A DNA stretch of 64,000 nucleotides. Source: Pelomonas sp. CA6 (GTDB lineage: Bacteria; Pseudomonadota; Gammaproteobacteria; Burkholderiales; Burkholderiaceae_C). Location: positions 186,001-250,000 of the forward strand of contig NZ_JAKZFD010000007.1 of NCBI RefSeq assembly GCF_022549225.1, read 5' to 3'. The notes under the pieces are model-generated. The model had not been told where the DNA came from and made no database searches. It was given only the letters and a program-made list of their open reading frames with translations. The translations under genes and the position numbers were made by a program. Positions 36,891 through 45,691 of the stretch are shown here, one piece after another (within the stretch, counting starts at the first letter, position 1; each line of letters starts with the position of its first letter).

Positions 36891-37448
36891 GTGCCGGGCC
36901 GCGAACCGCTGGAGCAGGAGCTGCGCGAGATCGCGCGGCGCTATGCGCGCCGGCAGACCGCCTCCGGCGATGCGCCGGGCCTGGACCGCTACAGCCTGCT
37001 GCGCCCCGAGGTCTGGCAGATGCTGCAGGAGCGCCAGCGCGAACTGCTATGCCTGCTCGGTGGCGATGCCTCGCGCGCCGACATCACGGCGGGCAGCCAG
37101 GACCTGGTGATGCAGTGCACCGTGTTCTCGTCCATCCTGGACGATGCGCTGCAGCAGCGCCTGGCGGAGGCGATGTGGTCCTGGCTCAAGCCCGGCGGGG
37201 CCGTGCTCTGGTATGACTTCATCGTCGACAATCCACGCAACCGCGACGTGCGCGGCGTGCCGGTGGGCCGGGTTCGCCAGCTGTTTCCGCAGGGGGTGTT
37301 CCGCTGGCGCCGCGTCACGCTGGCGCCGCCGCTGGCGCCGCCGCTGGCGCGCGCTGTTTGCCGGCTGCATCCGGCCGCCTACACCTGGTTCAACTGTCTT
37401 CCCTTGCTGCGCAGCCACCGGCTGGCCCTGATCACCAAACCCGCATGA
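36891..37448 (+). pseudogene. SAM-dependent methyltransferase remnant lacking motif I (in-frame deletion)
   Basis: 185 residues; GTG start with CGGAGA upstream. The N-terminus (RYSLLRPEVWQMLQERQRELLCLLG) and the later part ([55 protein letters not shown]) match a class I methyltransferase typical of O-antigen loci. Between about residues 57 and 58 the text jumps from the lead-in helix straight to GDAS, so the SAM-binding motif I (VLEVGCGTG-type) and its acidic strand, roughly 40-50 residues, are absent. The reading frame stays open. The protein should therefore not bind SAM and is probably an inactive remnant, although a scaffold role is possible. The next aminotransferase starts 4 bp before its stop. 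Confidence 0.65.
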
Positions 37449-38623
37449 GCACCTCTTCCGACAAGCTGCCCTTCCTGCCCTTTGCGCTGCCCGAGATCGG
37501 CGACGAGGAAATCGCCGAGGTGGTGGACACTCTGCGCAGCGGCTGGGTCACCACCGGCCCCAAGGCCAAGCGCTTCGAGCAGGCCTTCGCCGAGTTCCTG
37601 GGCGAGCCGCAGATCGAGTGCATCGCCGTCAACTCCGCGACGGCCGGCCTGCACCTGGCGCTGGAAGCCCTGGGGCTGGGCCCGGGTGACGAGGTCATCA
37701 CCACGACGCACACCTTCACCGCCACCGCCGAGGTGGTGCGCTACCTGGGCGCGGACGTGGTGCTGGTGGACATCGATCCGGCGACGATGAACATCGCCCT
37801 GGACCAGATCGAGGCCGCCATCACGCCGCGCACCAAGGCGATCATCCCGGTGCATTACGCCGGCCTGGCGGTGGACATGCTGGCGCTGCTGGACATCGCG
37901 CGCAAGCACGGGCTGAAGGTGGTCGAGGACGCGGCGCATGCGTTGCCGACCACGCTGGAGAAGGAGCTGATCGGCACGCTGGGCAGCAATGCCACGGTGT
38001 TCAGCTTCTATGCCAACAAGACGATGACCACGGGCGAGGGCGGCATGCTGGTGACGCGCGACCCGGCGCTGGCCCAGCGTGCCCGCGTGATGCGGCTGCA
38101 TGGCATCAACCGCGACGCCTTCGACCGCTTCACCGCCAAGGTGCCCAGCTGGTACTACGAGATCGTCGCCCCGGGCTTCAAGTACAACCTGACCGACATC
38201 GCGGCGGCGCTGGGCCTGCACCAGCTCAAGCGGCTGCCGGCCTTCCAGGCGCGTCGCGAGCAGATCGCGGCGCGCTACTTCGAAGCCTTCGCGGACCTGC
38301 CGCTGATCCTGCCCCCGCGAGCCCCCAACGAGGACGTCCACAGCTGGCACCTGTACGTGCTGCGCCTGAGCAACGCGGCGACGGTCACGCGCGACGAGTT
38401 CATCGAGCGCATGTTCGCGCTGGGCATCGGCTGCAGCGTGCACTACGTGCCGCTGCACCAGCACCCTTACTGGAAGGAGCGCTACGGCCTGACGGCCGAG
38501 ATGTTCCCGGAATCGCAGAAGGCGTACGAGCGTTTGGCGAGTATCCCAATCTATTCGGCGATGTCGGACGCGGATGTGGATCGGGTGATCTCGGCGGTGC
38601 GTCGCACCTTTGGAGCGGCGTGA
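37445..38623 (+). CDS. DegT/DnrJ/EryC1 aminotransferase (UDP-4-keto-sugar type)
   Basis: 392 residues. PLP-dependent sugar aminotransferase: motifs [24 protein letters not shown] (about 60-83), [10 protein letters not shown] (about 159-168), and [15 protein letters not shown] with the PLP lysine (about 189). Likely acts on a 4-keto-6-deoxy-HexNAc made by the WbpM-type dehydratase, giving a 4-amino sugar that the downstream phosphoglycosyltransferase could use (bacillosamine-type pathway). It is distinct from the WbpE copy upstream. Which sugar results depends on the dehydratase's product. Confidence 0.82.
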   Translation: MSTSSDKLPFLPFALPEIGDEEIAEVVDTLRSGWVTTGPKAKRFEQAFAEFLGEPQIECIAVNSATAGLHLALEALGLGPGDEVITTTHTFTATAEVVRYLGADVVLVDIDPATMNIALDQIEAAITPRTKAIIPVHYAGLAVDMLALLDIARKHGLKVVEDAAHALPTTLEKELIGTLGSNATVFSFYANKTMTTGEGGMLVTRDPALAQRARVMRLHGINRDAFDRFTAKVPSWYYEIVAPGFKYNLTDIAAALGLHQLKRLPAFQARREQIAARYFEAFADLPLILPPRAPNEDVHSWHLYVLRLSNAATVTRDEFIERMFALGIGCSVHYVPLHQHPYWKERYGLTAEMFPESQKAYERLASIPIYSAMSDADVDRVISAVRRTFGAA

Positions 38624-38627
38624 ACTC

Positions 38628-40052
38628 ATGTTGAAGCGGCTGTTCGATGTCGTGATCGCTGCGGCTGGCTTGCTGGTACTCGCGCCGCTTTTCGCGCTGC
38701 TGGCGATCGCGATCAAGGTCGACTCACCGGGCCCGGTCTTCTTTCGGCAGGAGCGGGTGGGGCGGCACGGCTGTCTGTTCCGGATCTTCAAGTTCCGCAC
38801 GATGTCGATGGAACCGCCTCGCACCGACGCCCAGGTCACCGTCGCCGGAGATCCGCGCATCACAAGAGTCGGACGCGTATTGCGGTCGAGCAAGCTCGAC
38901 GAACTGCCGCAGCTGATCGACGTGCTTCGCGGCACTATGAGCTTGGTCGGGCCGAGGCCGGAGGTGCCCCGCTACGTCCAGCACTATCCCGAGGACTGGC
39001 GGCTGCGTCTGCTGAGCGTGCGCCCCGGCGTCACCGACTTCGCCTCGGTTCATTTTCGCAACGAGAACGAGCTGCTGGCCGACGCGTCGGACCCCGAACA
39101 GGAGTACCTGCGCGTGATCCTGCCCAGCAAGCTGCGGTACTCGCTGCGCTACGTCGACAATCATTCGCTCGCCAGCGATCTCCAGGTGATCGGCCTGACG
39201 TTGAAGACGATCGCCGCGCCCGCGCTCTCGACTGCAAGGAATGCCATGACGATCACCGATGTCCGCTTCTGGACCGGCGTGGAACAGCGTCTTTCCACGC
39301 TGGGCCGATGGAACCGACTCCGCGCCGTGTGCGCCGATGCCGTCCTGGTGCTGCTTTGCTGGCACCTGACCTACTTGTTCCGTCTCGGCTTCGAAGGCTG
39401 GCAGCCCGGACGGCCGGCCTATGACGACTACGTCCTGGCGGGTGTCGTCGCGACTTACCTCATCTGTCTGGGACTGGTCGGCATCTATCGGAGCCTCTGG
39501 CGGTTCTTCGGCTTCGACGACTTCCGGCGCTTGGTGGTCGGCGCGTTGCTGGGCGGATTGGTGAGCGCGTTCTGGATCCAGATGGCGCAGTTGACCGCCG
39601 TACCGCGGGCAGTGTTGGTGCTGCACCCGGTGTTCAGCATTCTGGCCTTCGCTATCGCGCGCATGGTCTACCGCCTGCTGTGGGAGCACGCCCGGCGGAT
39701 GGTGGAGGGGCCACTCTTCGATGCGCGTCGCGCGATCGTGATCGGCGCTGGGGAGCGCGCGCGACGCCTCATTGCCGCGATCCATGGCCGCGAAGGATGG
39801 CATGTGCTGGCGATGCTGGACGACGACGAGGCCGCCCAGGGTCTGCGGATCGCTGGCGTGCGCGTGCAGGGGCGCCTGTCCGATCTTGAGTTGCCGCACC
39901 TGTTGGCTGGCGCCACGCACATTCTGGTTGCGGACGAGCAACTGTCCGATCAGCAGCGTGCGCTGATCGCGTCGGTCGCGGGTCGTCTTGGCTTGACGGT
40001 GATGACCGTCGAGGAGGGGATGACGATGAAGGCCGAGGAAGTGGCGGCCTGA
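38628..40052 (+). CDS. Monotopic phosphoglycosyltransferase fused to a truncated CapD/WbpM-like N-terminal half
   Basis: 474 residues, one frame. Residues 1-205 are a complete small phosphoglycosyltransferase of the PglC/WecP type: membrane helix, SPGPVFFRQERVG, KFRTM, DELPQ dyad, and GTMSLVGPRPE. Residues 207-474, starting at an internal ATG (39246), have three to four membrane helices and then one Rossmann part (AIVIGAGERARRLIAAI), like the N-terminal half of CapD/WbpM dehydratases, but stop just before their SDR catalytic half. Large phosphoglycosyltransferases carry such a membrane/Rossmann part before the catalytic domain; here it follows it. The fusion ends 50 bp before the convergent full-length WbpM gene. 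It may be a natural fusion or the product of recombination at the block junction. Confidence 0.72.
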   Translation: MLKRLFDVVIAAAGLLVLAPLFALLAIAIKVDSPGPVFFRQERVGRHGCLFRIFKFRTMSMEPPRTDAQVTVAGDPRITRVGRVLRSSKLDELPQLIDVLRGTMSLVGPRPEVPRYVQHYPEDWRLRLLSVRPGVTDFASVHFRNENELLADASDPEQEYLRVILPSKLRYSLRYVDNHSLASDLQVIGLTLKTIAAPALSTARNAMTITDVRFWTGVEQRLSTLGRWNRLRAVCADAVLVLLCWHLTYLFRLGFEGWQPGRPAYDDYVLAGVVATYLICLGLVGIYRSLWRFFGFDDFRRLVVGALLGGLVSAFWIQMAQLTAVPRAVLVLHPVFSILAFAIARMVYRLLWEHARRMVEGPLFDARRAIVIGAGERARRLIAAIHGREGWHVLAMLDDDEAAQGLRIAGVRVQGRLSDLELPHLLAGATHILVADEQLSDQQRALIASVAGRLGLTVMTVEEGMTMKAEEVAA

Positions 40053-40062
40053 AACGCGTCAG

Positions 40063-40086
40063 ACGGGCCCACGGTCGCGGGCCCGT
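40063..40086. terminator. Hairpin between the two convergent polysaccharide blocks
   Basis: ACGGGCCC (40063-40070) pairs with GGGCCCGT (40079-40086) around an 8-nt loop. Only TTTCC follows, so it is a moderate candidate serving both strands in the 49-bp gap between convergent genes. Confidence 0.5.
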
Positions 40087-40101
40087 TTCCTGCGCTTGGG
40101 A

Positions 40102-42003
40102 TCAGCCCTGCTGCTGCATGCGGGAGATCATTTCCGCGTTGACGACGTTCGCCGCGCGGAACTCGGGAACCAAGTTGCTCAGTTGGCGCAGGATCCCGTC
40201 ACGGTCGTTCTGTACGCAGGCGGCCTGCAGGGATGCCAGCATCTTCTCCAGCAGCGAGGGCTCGATGTGGCGCTCGCGGGCGCACATCACGCGGCTGTGG
40301 CCGCTGGGGATGATGTCGTCGCCGATGAGCAGCTCCTCGTAGAGCTTTTCGCCTGGGCGCAGGCCGACGGCCTTGATCTCGATGTCGCCTTCCGGATGCT
40401 CATCGGTGCGCTCGGTCAGACCCGACAGACGGATCATCGATCGCGCCAGGTCGGCGATGCGCACCGGCTCGCCCATGTCCAGCACGAACACCTCGCCGCC
40501 GGTCGCCATCGCGCCGGCCTGGATGACCAGCTGGGCGGCTTCCGGAATCAGCATGAAGTAGCGGATGATGTCCGGATGCGTGATCGTGATGGGACCGCCA
40601 TTCATGATCTGCTGGCGGAACAGCGGCACCACCGAACCCGACGAGCCCAGCACGTTGCCGAAGCGCACCATCGCGAAACGCGTGCGGGTGCTGGTCAGCG
40701 CGGCGCCCTGGAAGATCAGTTCCGCGACGCGCTTGGATGCGCCCATTGCGTTGGTCGGGCGCACGGCCTTGTCGGTCGAGATCAGGATGCAGGTCTCGAC
40801 CTCGGCGCGCGCACAGGCCTGCGCGACCTGCAGGGAGCCGAACACGTTGTTCTGCACGCCCTGCTGCACGTTTTCCTCGACGATCGGCACATGCTTGTAG
40901 GCGGCCGCGTGATAGACCGTCTGCACGCCTTCCGTGCTCAGGATGTGATCCAGCAGCTCCGCATTGAGGACCGAGCCGAGTCGCGCCTGCACCTTAATGC
41001 CGGTACCGACGGCCTGGAGCTTGAGCTCCTGTTCAATGCTGTAAAGCGCGAACTCTGAGTGGTCCAGCAACACGATGCTGCTCGGCTTCTGGGCCAGCAC
41101 CTGGCGGCAAAGTTCGCTGCCGATCGAACCGCCGGCACCCGTCACCATCACGACCTTGCCAGTCACGTTGAGCCGGATCAGACGGGGGTCGGGCGGAACC
41201 GCGTCACGGCCCAGGAGGTCCGCCACATCTAGATCGCGGATGTTGGCCAGACTGCCGCCACCGACCCAGTCGAACAGCGCGGGAAGGATCTTCACGGGCA
41301 GACCAGTCAGGCCCGCGCGCTCAGCCATCTCGCGCTTCTGCGTGGGGGTTGCCGAAGGCACCGCGATGACGATCTCGTCGATGTCGTAGCGGGCGGCGAT
41401 CTCGCGGATGTCCTGCGGCGAATGCACCGGCAGGGCGCTCACCGACTTGCGCTGCAGCGAGCGGGCGTCGTCGAAGAAGCAGACGGGACGGTACTCGGTG
41501 CTGAACTGCATGGCTCGGGCCAACTGGACGCCGGCCTCGCCGGCGCCGTAGATGGCTGAGTTGACGCGGCGCCGACCCGCCAGATTGCGTCGCAGCATCG
41601 ATCGCACGATGAAGCGCGAGTTCACCACGTAGGTGAAGGCCACGAACCAGAAGCTGGGCAGGACCGAGCGCGGGAAGACGCTGAAGTCGAAGGCGAAGGC
41701 GACCCCATAGGCGATCAGCACGGCCGCCGCCAGCGCGACGCTGGACGCCAGCAGGACCTTGAGGTCGATGTAGCGGACCACGGTGCGGTAGAGCCCCGCC
41801 ACCGCGAGGATGGGGATGGCGAGCCAGGCGATGCCCAACTGCAGCGGGAGCGCCGTGTCCAGCGCGAGCTCGAAGGAGCCTAGACGCATGGCCACCGAAA
41901 GGAACATGCAGATGGGGAGGAAGACGGCGTCTCCCCCCACCATCAGCGCGACTTTCGCGCTGGCTGGCAGCGCCAGGAAATGCGTGATGGTTTTGCTTGT
42001 CAT
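40102..42003 (-). CDS. wbpM: WbpM/FlaA1/CapD-type NDP-sugar 4,6-dehydratase, membrane-anchored
   Basis: 633 residues. Four membrane helices (about 20-130) lead to a regulatory Rossmann domain (SAIYGAGEAGVQLARAM, about 150-270) and then the SDR catalytic domain (about 285-600) with VTGAGGSIGSELCRQ, YHAAAYKHVPIVEE and STDKAVRPTNAMGASKR. In this family the catalytic Tyr is replaced by Met in the MxxxK motif, as seen here (MGASK). WbpM makes UDP-4-keto-6-deoxy-GlcNAc, precursor of QuiNAc and FucNAc. It ends the minus-strand block, with neuD/pglD-like, wbpL-like and wbpV-like genes upstream. Confidence 0.92.
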   Translation of the reverse strand: MTSKTITHFLALPASAKVALMVGGDAVFLPICMFLSVAMRLGSFELALDTALPLQLGIAWLAIPILAVAGLYRTVVRYIDLKVLLASSVALAAAVLIAYGVAFAFDFSVFPRSVLPSFWFVAFTYVVNSRFIVRSMLRRNLAGRRRVNSAIYGAGEAGVQLARAMQFSTEYRPVCFFDDARSLQRKSVSALPVHSPQDIREIAARYDIDEIVIAVPSATPTQKREMAERAGLTGLPVKILPALFDWVGGGSLANIRDLDVADLLGRDAVPPDPRLIRLNVTGKVVMVTGAGGSIGSELCRQVLAQKPSSIVLLDHSEFALYSIEQELKLQAVGTGIKVQARLGSVLNAELLDHILSTEGVQTVYHAAAYKHVPIVEENVQQGVQNNVFGSLQVAQACARAEVETCILISTDKAVRPTNAMGASKRVAELIFQGAALTSTRTRFAMVRFGNVLGSSGSVVPLFRQQIMNGGPITITHPDIIRYFMLIPEAAQLVIQAGAMATGGEVFVLDMGEPVRIADLARSMIRLSGLTERTDEHPEGDIEIKAVGLRPGEKLYEELLIGDDIIPSGHSRVMCARERHIEPSLLEKMLASLQAACVQNDRDGILRQLSNLVPEFRAANVVNAEMISRMQQQG

Positions 42004-42148
42004 TCGAAGCGCGACACCGGGTTGCCAGCGTCGAGAAGAGTGATCCTTTCGAGCCGGATCACGTACTGCGTTTGACCCGCTAGTGTCGCACGTCGACTTG
42101 ACGAACCCTTCCTACCTTGTGGGGATCTGTGGTGCGTGACGCCACAGT

Positions 42149-42739
42149 TCAGTGCGCCTGAACCTTGACCCCTTGCGCTGGCAGGATCTCTCCCTGGACG
42201 AGCACGGCGCGCTCCGCCACTCGCGCGCCGCCGCCGAGGCTGGCGGCAATGCCCACATGGGCGAAACGTTCCACCTGGCTGTCGTGATCCAGGACGGCAC
42301 CGGCGTTGAGCAACGCTCCCTCGTCCACGCGACAGCCATGGCTGACGATCACGCCCGCCATGACGATGGCTCCCGCCCCCACTTCCGCTCCGCGAGCGAC
42401 GTAGGCGCGCGGATGAATCACCGGCGGCAGCGCGAAACCGGCAGCCCGAGCGCGTTCGAACACCGCCTCCCGCACCGTGTTGCGACCGATGGCCACGACA
42501 ACGGCGTCGGCCTGTGGTCGCAGGTCGGGCAGGCCACTGGATGCGGCCAGCACGGGCCAGCGCCCGGCACTAGTCAGATCCGGCCAGCGGTCGTCCACGA
42601 GGCCGACGATCTCCCAACCGCCGACGGCCTCCAGCGCCTCGGCCACGGCCAGTCCGAAGCCTCCCGCCCCCACGATCACGATACGGCGGCCGATCGGATT
42701 GGCGCCGGGCGCTGGCAGGTGGGCTGCTGGGGCTTCCAT
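42149..42739 (-). CDS. Acetyltransferase, NeuD/PglD-like
   Basis: 196 residues from MEAPAAHLP; earlier frame to 42808 is dropped because the family begins near IVIVGAGGFG. An N-terminal Rossmann-like substrate-binding domain (RRIVIVGAGGFGLAVAEALE, about 17-37) is followed by a left-handed beta-helix of hexapeptide repeats (VGAGAIVMAGVIVSHGCRVDEGALLNAGAVLDHD), the NeuD/PglD architecture. It would acetylate an amino sugar, perhaps the 4-amino product of the DegT-type aminotransferase at 37445. It is separated from wbpM by 145 bp and from wbpL by 4 bp. Confidence 0.82.
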   Translation of the reverse strand: MEAPAAHLPAPGANPIGRRIVIVGAGGFGLAVAEALEAVGGWEIVGLVDDRWPDLTSAGRWPVLAASSGLPDLRPQADAVVVAIGRNTVREAVFERARAAGFALPPVIHPRAYVARGAEVGAGAIVMAGVIVSHGCRVDEGALLNAGAVLDHDSQVERFAHVGIAASLGGGARVAERAVLVQGEILPAQGVKVQAH

Positions 42740-42743
42740 GGCG

Positions 42744-43766
42744 TCAGACCTCCTGGGCGGCGCGATCGCCGGCCTTGAAGCGGAATGCAAGTGCCACCAG
42801 GGGCGCATAGGCTATGACCAGTCCCAGCATGCCGTCCAGCCGGCCGAGGGCGACCGCGGCCGCAATCGGCAACAGCCAGACGGTGTTGATCGCGAATACC
42901 CAAAGGGTCACAGGCCGGTGCGCGCCCAGCTTGCGGGATGCGTACTGGTAGGCATGGCTGCGATGGGCTTCCGAGAAACGGTCGCCGCGACGCACGCGTC
43001 GCACCAGGGTGGTGGTGGCGTCGACCATGAAGCAGCCGATCAGGATGAGCCAGCTCCAGAACAGCTCCGGATGGGCGCGACCGCACCAAAGCGCGAGTGC
43101 GGCGACGATCAGGCCCAGGAAGCCGCTGCCGGCGTCACCCATGAAGATGCGCGCAGGCGGGAAGTTCCAGACCAGGAATCCCGCCACGCAGCAGGCCAGC
43201 AGCACGGCCGCGGTCCAGTTGCCGCTCGGCTCGCGCAGCGCCCACAGCAGGGCGCCATAGGCCGCGGCGGCCACGGCCTCGAGGCTGGCCAGCCCGTCGA
43301 TCCCGTCCATGAAGTTGAACAGGTTGATCATCCAGACCAGGAAGAGTGCTGCCAGGGCGAAGCCGGCGATGCCCAGGTCCACGGTGAAGCCGAAAATCGG
43401 CATGGGTGGCACCGAGCCCAGGAAGTACAGGAACCAGCAGGCCGCCAGCAGGTGGCCGGCGAAACGCGTGCGCGCCTTCAAACCGCGTCGATCGTCGACG
43501 AAGCCCAGCACGGCGACCACAACTCCAGCGCCGGCGCTTCCCACCGCGAAATGGGGATCGATTCCCAGCAGCGGATGCAGGACGACCAGGGCGATGAGAA
43601 AGGTCACCACGAATGCGACACCGCCGCCGCGCGGCGTGGGCACCTTGTGGGAACTGCGCTCGTTGGGCCGGTCCATGAGGTTGGCCGACAGCGCGTAGCT
43701 GATCATGGCCCGGGTCAGGGCGATGGAGAGCAGCAGGCTGCCCAGGGAAGCGAGAACAAGGATCAT
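42744..43766 (-). CDS. wbpL: MraY/WecA-type polyprenyl-phosphate N-acetylhexosaminyl-1-P transferase, WbpL-like
   Basis: 340 residues with about ten membrane helices. The family motifs are clear: NERSSHKVPTPRGGG (about 35-49), GFVDDRRGLKARTRFAGH (about 88-105), LFNFMDGIDGLAS (about 149-161), and the cytoplasmic ARIFMGDAGSGFLG. This enzyme loads the first sugar onto undecaprenyl phosphate. Next to wbpV and wbpM, the donor is probably UDP-QuiNAc or UDP-FucNAc. Its stop overlaps the next start by 4 bp, coupling it to wbpV. Confidence 0.9.
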   Translation of the reverse strand: MILVLASLGSLLLSIALTRAMISYALSANLMDRPNERSSHKVPTPRGGGVAFVVTFLIALVVLHPLLGIDPHFAVGSAGAGVVVAVLGFVDDRRGLKARTRFAGHLLAACWFLYFLGSVPPMPIFGFTVDLGIAGFALAALFLVWMINLFNFMDGIDGLASLEAVAAAAYGALLWALREPSGNWTAAVLLACCVAGFLVWNFPPARIFMGDAGSGFLGLIVAALALWCGRAHPELFWSWLILIGCFMVDATTTLVRRVRRGDRFSEAHRSHAYQYASRKLGAHRPVTLWVFAINTVWLLPIAAAVALGRLDGMLGLVIAYAPLVALAFRFKAGDRAAQEV

Positions 43767-44725
43767 GGTGTGGGGGCGCCGGGCCAGTCCCGGAGGGTTG
43801 CGGCGATCGCCTCTGACGTGGGCCGCGCGGGACGCCAGCCGGTGGCTTCCTGGAAGCCGGCGCCGTCGACACGCAGCGGGGCGAGCAGTTTATCGATTCG
43901 CGTGCGCTGCCCGGCCAGGACAGCCAGCGTGCGCAGCAGCGCCTCGGGGATCGCGACAACGCGCCAGCGCTCACGGCCGAAGGTCCATGCGGCGGTTCGG
44001 ACGATCTCGGCCACCGAGGTGTCCGCGCCGTCGGCCACGACGAAAGTGCGCCGGGAGGCAGCCGGATGGGAACCCGCGACGACCAGCGCGTCCACCAGGT
44101 GATCGACGTGGATGAAGGTGCGCGGCGCCCGGATGCCCGCGAGTGGAATCAGCGGTGCCTTGGCCGCGATCGCGACGAGGCCGGCGAAGTTGCCGGGGCT
44201 GCCCGGGCCGTAGACCAGCGGCGGCCGCACGATGCAGTAGTCGCAGCCGCCCTCGGCCAGCAGCTCCGCCACACGCCGCTCCGCCAGCGCCTTGCTCAAC
44301 GCGTAGGGGTCGACCGGCGCGGGCGGGGTGGCGTCGGAGAAGGCCGCGGCGTCCGTGCGGTTGCCCAGCACGCCGATGGAACTGGCCATCACCAGGCGCG
44401 TCACGCCGGTCGCGGCGCACGCGCGAGCCAGGGCCTCGGTCGGCACCACGTTCGCGGCGTGGAAGAGTGCCGCGTCGTCCTCGCCGGCGCTGCGCTGATG
44501 CGCCCGCGCCGCGAGATGGAAGACGGCTCGAGCGCCGCTCACCGCGTGCGCCAGGATGGCCTCGTCGGAGTAGTCGCCCACGGCGACTTCTCGGGAACCG
44601 GGTTCCGCGCCTTGGGCGGCGCCACCGCGCGTGAGCCCCACCACCTCGTGGCCGTCCGCGACCAGGCGGCGGATCAGATGACGCGCGACATAGCCCCGGG
44701 CGCCGGTGACGACGAACTTGCTCAT
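43763..44725 (-). CDS. wbpV: NAD-dependent epimerase/dehydratase family, WbpV/WreQ-like 4-reductase
   Basis: 320 residues, an extended SDR with VVTGARGYVARHLIRRLV at the N-terminus and the active-site region ASSIGVLGN then YALSKALAE (YxxxK). In Pseudomonas and Rhizobium O-antigen loci such genes beside wbpL/wbpM reduce UDP-4-keto-QuiNAc to UDP-QuiNAc or, in WbpK, to UDP-FucNAc; the stereochemistry cannot be told from sequence. The 4-bp overlaps on both sides place it in a tightly coupled operon. Confidence 0.8.
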   Translation of the reverse strand: MSKFVVTGARGYVARHLIRRLVADGHEVVGLTRGGAAQGAEPGSREVAVGDYSDEAILAHAVSGARAVFHLAARAHQRSAGEDDAALFHAANVVPTEALARACAATGVTRLVMASSIGVLGNRTDAAAFSDATPPAPVDPYALSKALAERRVAELLAEGGCDYCIVRPPLVYGPGSPGNFAGLVAIAAKAPLIPLAGIRAPRTFIHVDHLVDALVVAGSHPAASRRTFVVADGADTSVAEIVRTAAWTFGRERWRVVAIPEALLRTLAVLAGQRTRIDKLLAPLRVDGAGFQEATGWRPARPTSEAIAATLRDWPGAPTP

Positions 44726-45645
44726 GCCGCTGCGGGGATGGGGGTGGCGGGCATCAGCACGAAGATCAGGCGCAGCGCCAGAACCTCGGGCAGGCTGCGG
44801 CGGAACTGTCCGGCGTGACCGATGAGCCAGAGCCGGTCGGCCCAGCTCAGGCGTCGCAGGGCCCGCGCGCAGTCGGGGCTGGCGCCCGTGAGCTCCGCGA
44901 TGATCACGATGTCATGGCGGTAGCGGCCCTCCTTGACGACGGCAAGCCGGCGCTGAACCGCCTTGAGGCCGAAGTTCACCCCGATCTCGTTGGATTGGTG
45001 CTGCCGGTAACGCATGGTCGATACGTTGTCGATGATCCAGCGATGACCATGGGCGCGCGCGTAGGCGTACAGGATCCAGTCGTGGACCCACAGCCGCGAC
45101 AGCGCCGCGAAGTTGGCCGATACCCAGGCGCGCATCTCCAGGAAAAGCGCGCGCGTGAACACGAAGGTGCAGCCGGGGCCCGGTGAACCGAACACGTGGT
45201 CGAACTGCTTCTGGGCGTGGGACTTCTTGATGATCCGCGTCCGGCCGTCCGGCCAGAAGGCTTCCACGTCGCTCGAGTAGGCCGCCGCGCCGTCGGCGCG
45301 CAGTCGACCAATGGCACGGCCGACCTTGTCCGCGTGCCAGACGTCGTCCTGGTCGGCGAGCGCCACGTACTCGGCGTCGCCAATGTCGGCGTCGCGCACC
45401 AGGCGCAGAAAGTTCCGGTTGGCGCTGCCGAAGCGCTCGGCGTGGACGGGAAGGACGGTCAGCGCAAGCGTCGAGACGCGCTGCATCAGCACGCGCAGAG
45501 TGCCATCCGAGGACTGATCGTCACTGACGATGACGCGCAGGTTGACGCCTTGCTGGGCGCTCAGGCTGTCCAGTTGTTCGGGCAGCCAGCGCTCGCCGTT
45601 GTAGGTCGCCAGCAGGACGGCGCAGGAGGGAAGCGTGGAGGTCAT
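44722..45645 (-). CDS. Glycosyltransferase family 2 (rhamnosyl-transferase-like)
   Basis: 307 residues from MTSTLPSCAVLLATYNGE; an upstream extension is not used. GT-A fold: ATYNGERWLPEQLDSL (about 13-28), VSDDQSSDGT (about 40-49), and the DxD-like ALADQDDVW (about 95-103), typical of WbbL-like/rhamnosyl-type GT2. Two hydrophobic C-terminal segments may touch the membrane. Donor and acceptor are unknown. Confidence 0.85.
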   Translation of the reverse strand: MTSTLPSCAVLLATYNGERWLPEQLDSLSAQQGVNLRVIVSDDQSSDGTLRVLMQRVSTLALTVLPVHAERFGSANRNFLRLVRDADIGDAEYVALADQDDVWHADKVGRAIGRLRADGAAAYSSDVEAFWPDGRTRIIKKSHAQKQFDHVFGSPGPGCTFVFTRALFLEMRAWVSANFAALSRLWVHDWILYAYARAHGHRWIIDNVSTMRYRQHQSNEIGVNFGLKAVQRRLAVVKEGRYRHDIVIIAELTGASPDCARALRRLSWADRLWLIGHAGQFRRSLPEVLALRLIFVLMPATPIPAAA

Positions 45646-45691
45646 GGGAAGGATCCGGACGAAGCGAAGGGGCGGGCGAGCGTTGGCGCGG

